Source of the DNA: Carex sylvatica
Taxonomy: Eukaryota > Streptophyta > Magnoliopsida > Poales > Cyperaceae
NCBI GenBank assembly: GCA_964058845.1
Contig: CAXKVR010000787.1
Coordinates: 1 to 17,948, forward strand
Length of the DNA stretch: 17,948 nucleotides
Direction: 5' to 3'
The stretch's first letter is position 1. Each line of letters begins with the position of its first letter. This document shows, in pieces, positions 17,740 to 17,948 of this stretch. A model generated the notes under the pieces. That model did not search any database and was not told the origin of the DNA. It saw only the letters and a program-made list of their open reading frames with translations. The position numbers and the translations under genes were made by a program.

Positions 17740-17759
17740 CACGTGGATGTCGACACGTG
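17740..17759 (-). promoter_or_regulatory. Paired G-boxes upstream of the LanC-like gene
   Basis: CACGTG occurs at 17740-17745 and 17754-17759, 64-84 bp upstream of the first ATG. On the minus strand they read ACACGTGT and CCACGTGT; the second is a good ABA-response element (ABRE) and the pair is closely spaced. bZIP and bHLH factors bind such sites. No clear TATA box is seen between them and the ATG. Confidence 0.55.
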
Positions 17760-17948
17760 TCGGATAATATTTTCTGGAATTCGCATGATATCTCATATTT
17801 TGCGTGACTTTTTGAAAAATTTCAACCGTTCAAATACGTTCTGCACAAATCTCAAGATAAAATAATACTGGCCCCCTGCGCTATCCGAAAAGGCTCCGGA
17901 CACGTCGGTCACCCAAAACATGAGATATCTCAGAAGATAATTTCTGGG
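17760..17948. other. Upstream promoter region of the LanC-like gene, window end
   Basis: No further gene is seen; a 60-codon frame at 17683 resembles nothing known. Moderately GC-rich patches are present near 17870-17910. Confidence 0.4.

Noticed and set aside
1..17948. tRNA, rRNA or other RNA genes
   Set aside because: No cloverleaf, Pol III box pair or rRNA-like stretch was noticed by eye; a covariance-model search was not possible here.

Overview
This is a stretch of nuclear DNA from a flowering plant. It is AT-rich and gene-poor. Its genes are spliced by GT-AG introns plus one GC-AG intron, it carries runs of the plant telomere unit TTTAGGG, and it is crowded with plant-type transposons: LINE RNase H tails, a solo LTR, and hAT-like and other short inverted-repeat elements. 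I cannot name the species.

Layout. 1-1460: a diverged LTR-derived repeat followed by a small inverted-repeat element. 1460-4740: AT-rich intergenic DNA with a six-copy tandem array of a ~115 bp unit (2807-3495). 4740-7850: remains of two LINE-type elements. The second is a 5'-truncated insertion with a poly(A) tail and a 15 bp target-site duplication (one mismatch), and a complete 1.8 kb solo LTR with its own perfect 5 bp duplication sits inside it. 7850-10540: inverted-repeat elements, interstitial telomere repeats, a 24 bp perfect palindrome arm pair with G-boxes, a 23 bp poly-C run, and a 469 bp hAT-type element with a perfect target-site duplication. 10668-12452: a two-exon 3-ketoacyl-CoA synthase (KCS) gene on the plus strand. 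13251-14170: a second hAT element of the same family, in the opposite orientation. 14417-17676: a six-exon LanC-like gene (GCR2/GCL family) on the minus strand. 17677-17948: its promoter, with two G-boxes.

Only two host genes are convincing. The KCS would catalyse the condensing step of very-long-chain fatty-acid elongation. It has Pro where the catalytic His is expected, and its conserved C-terminal motif lies in another frame after an apparent single-base insertion, so it may be divergent or decaying. The LanC-like gene reads cleanly through six exons to 430 residues and keeps the expected zinc ligands. There is no sign that the two genes work together. They are convergent, with about 2.1 kb between their stop codons, largely occupied by the second hAT element.

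I found no prokaryote-style operon, CRISPR array or RNA gene. The points most worth checking are the altered KCS, the GC-AG intron, overlapping upstream ORF and paired G-boxes of the LanC-like gene, the nested LINE/solo-LTR insertion, and the three-times repeated ~20 nt motif kept in both LTR copies.
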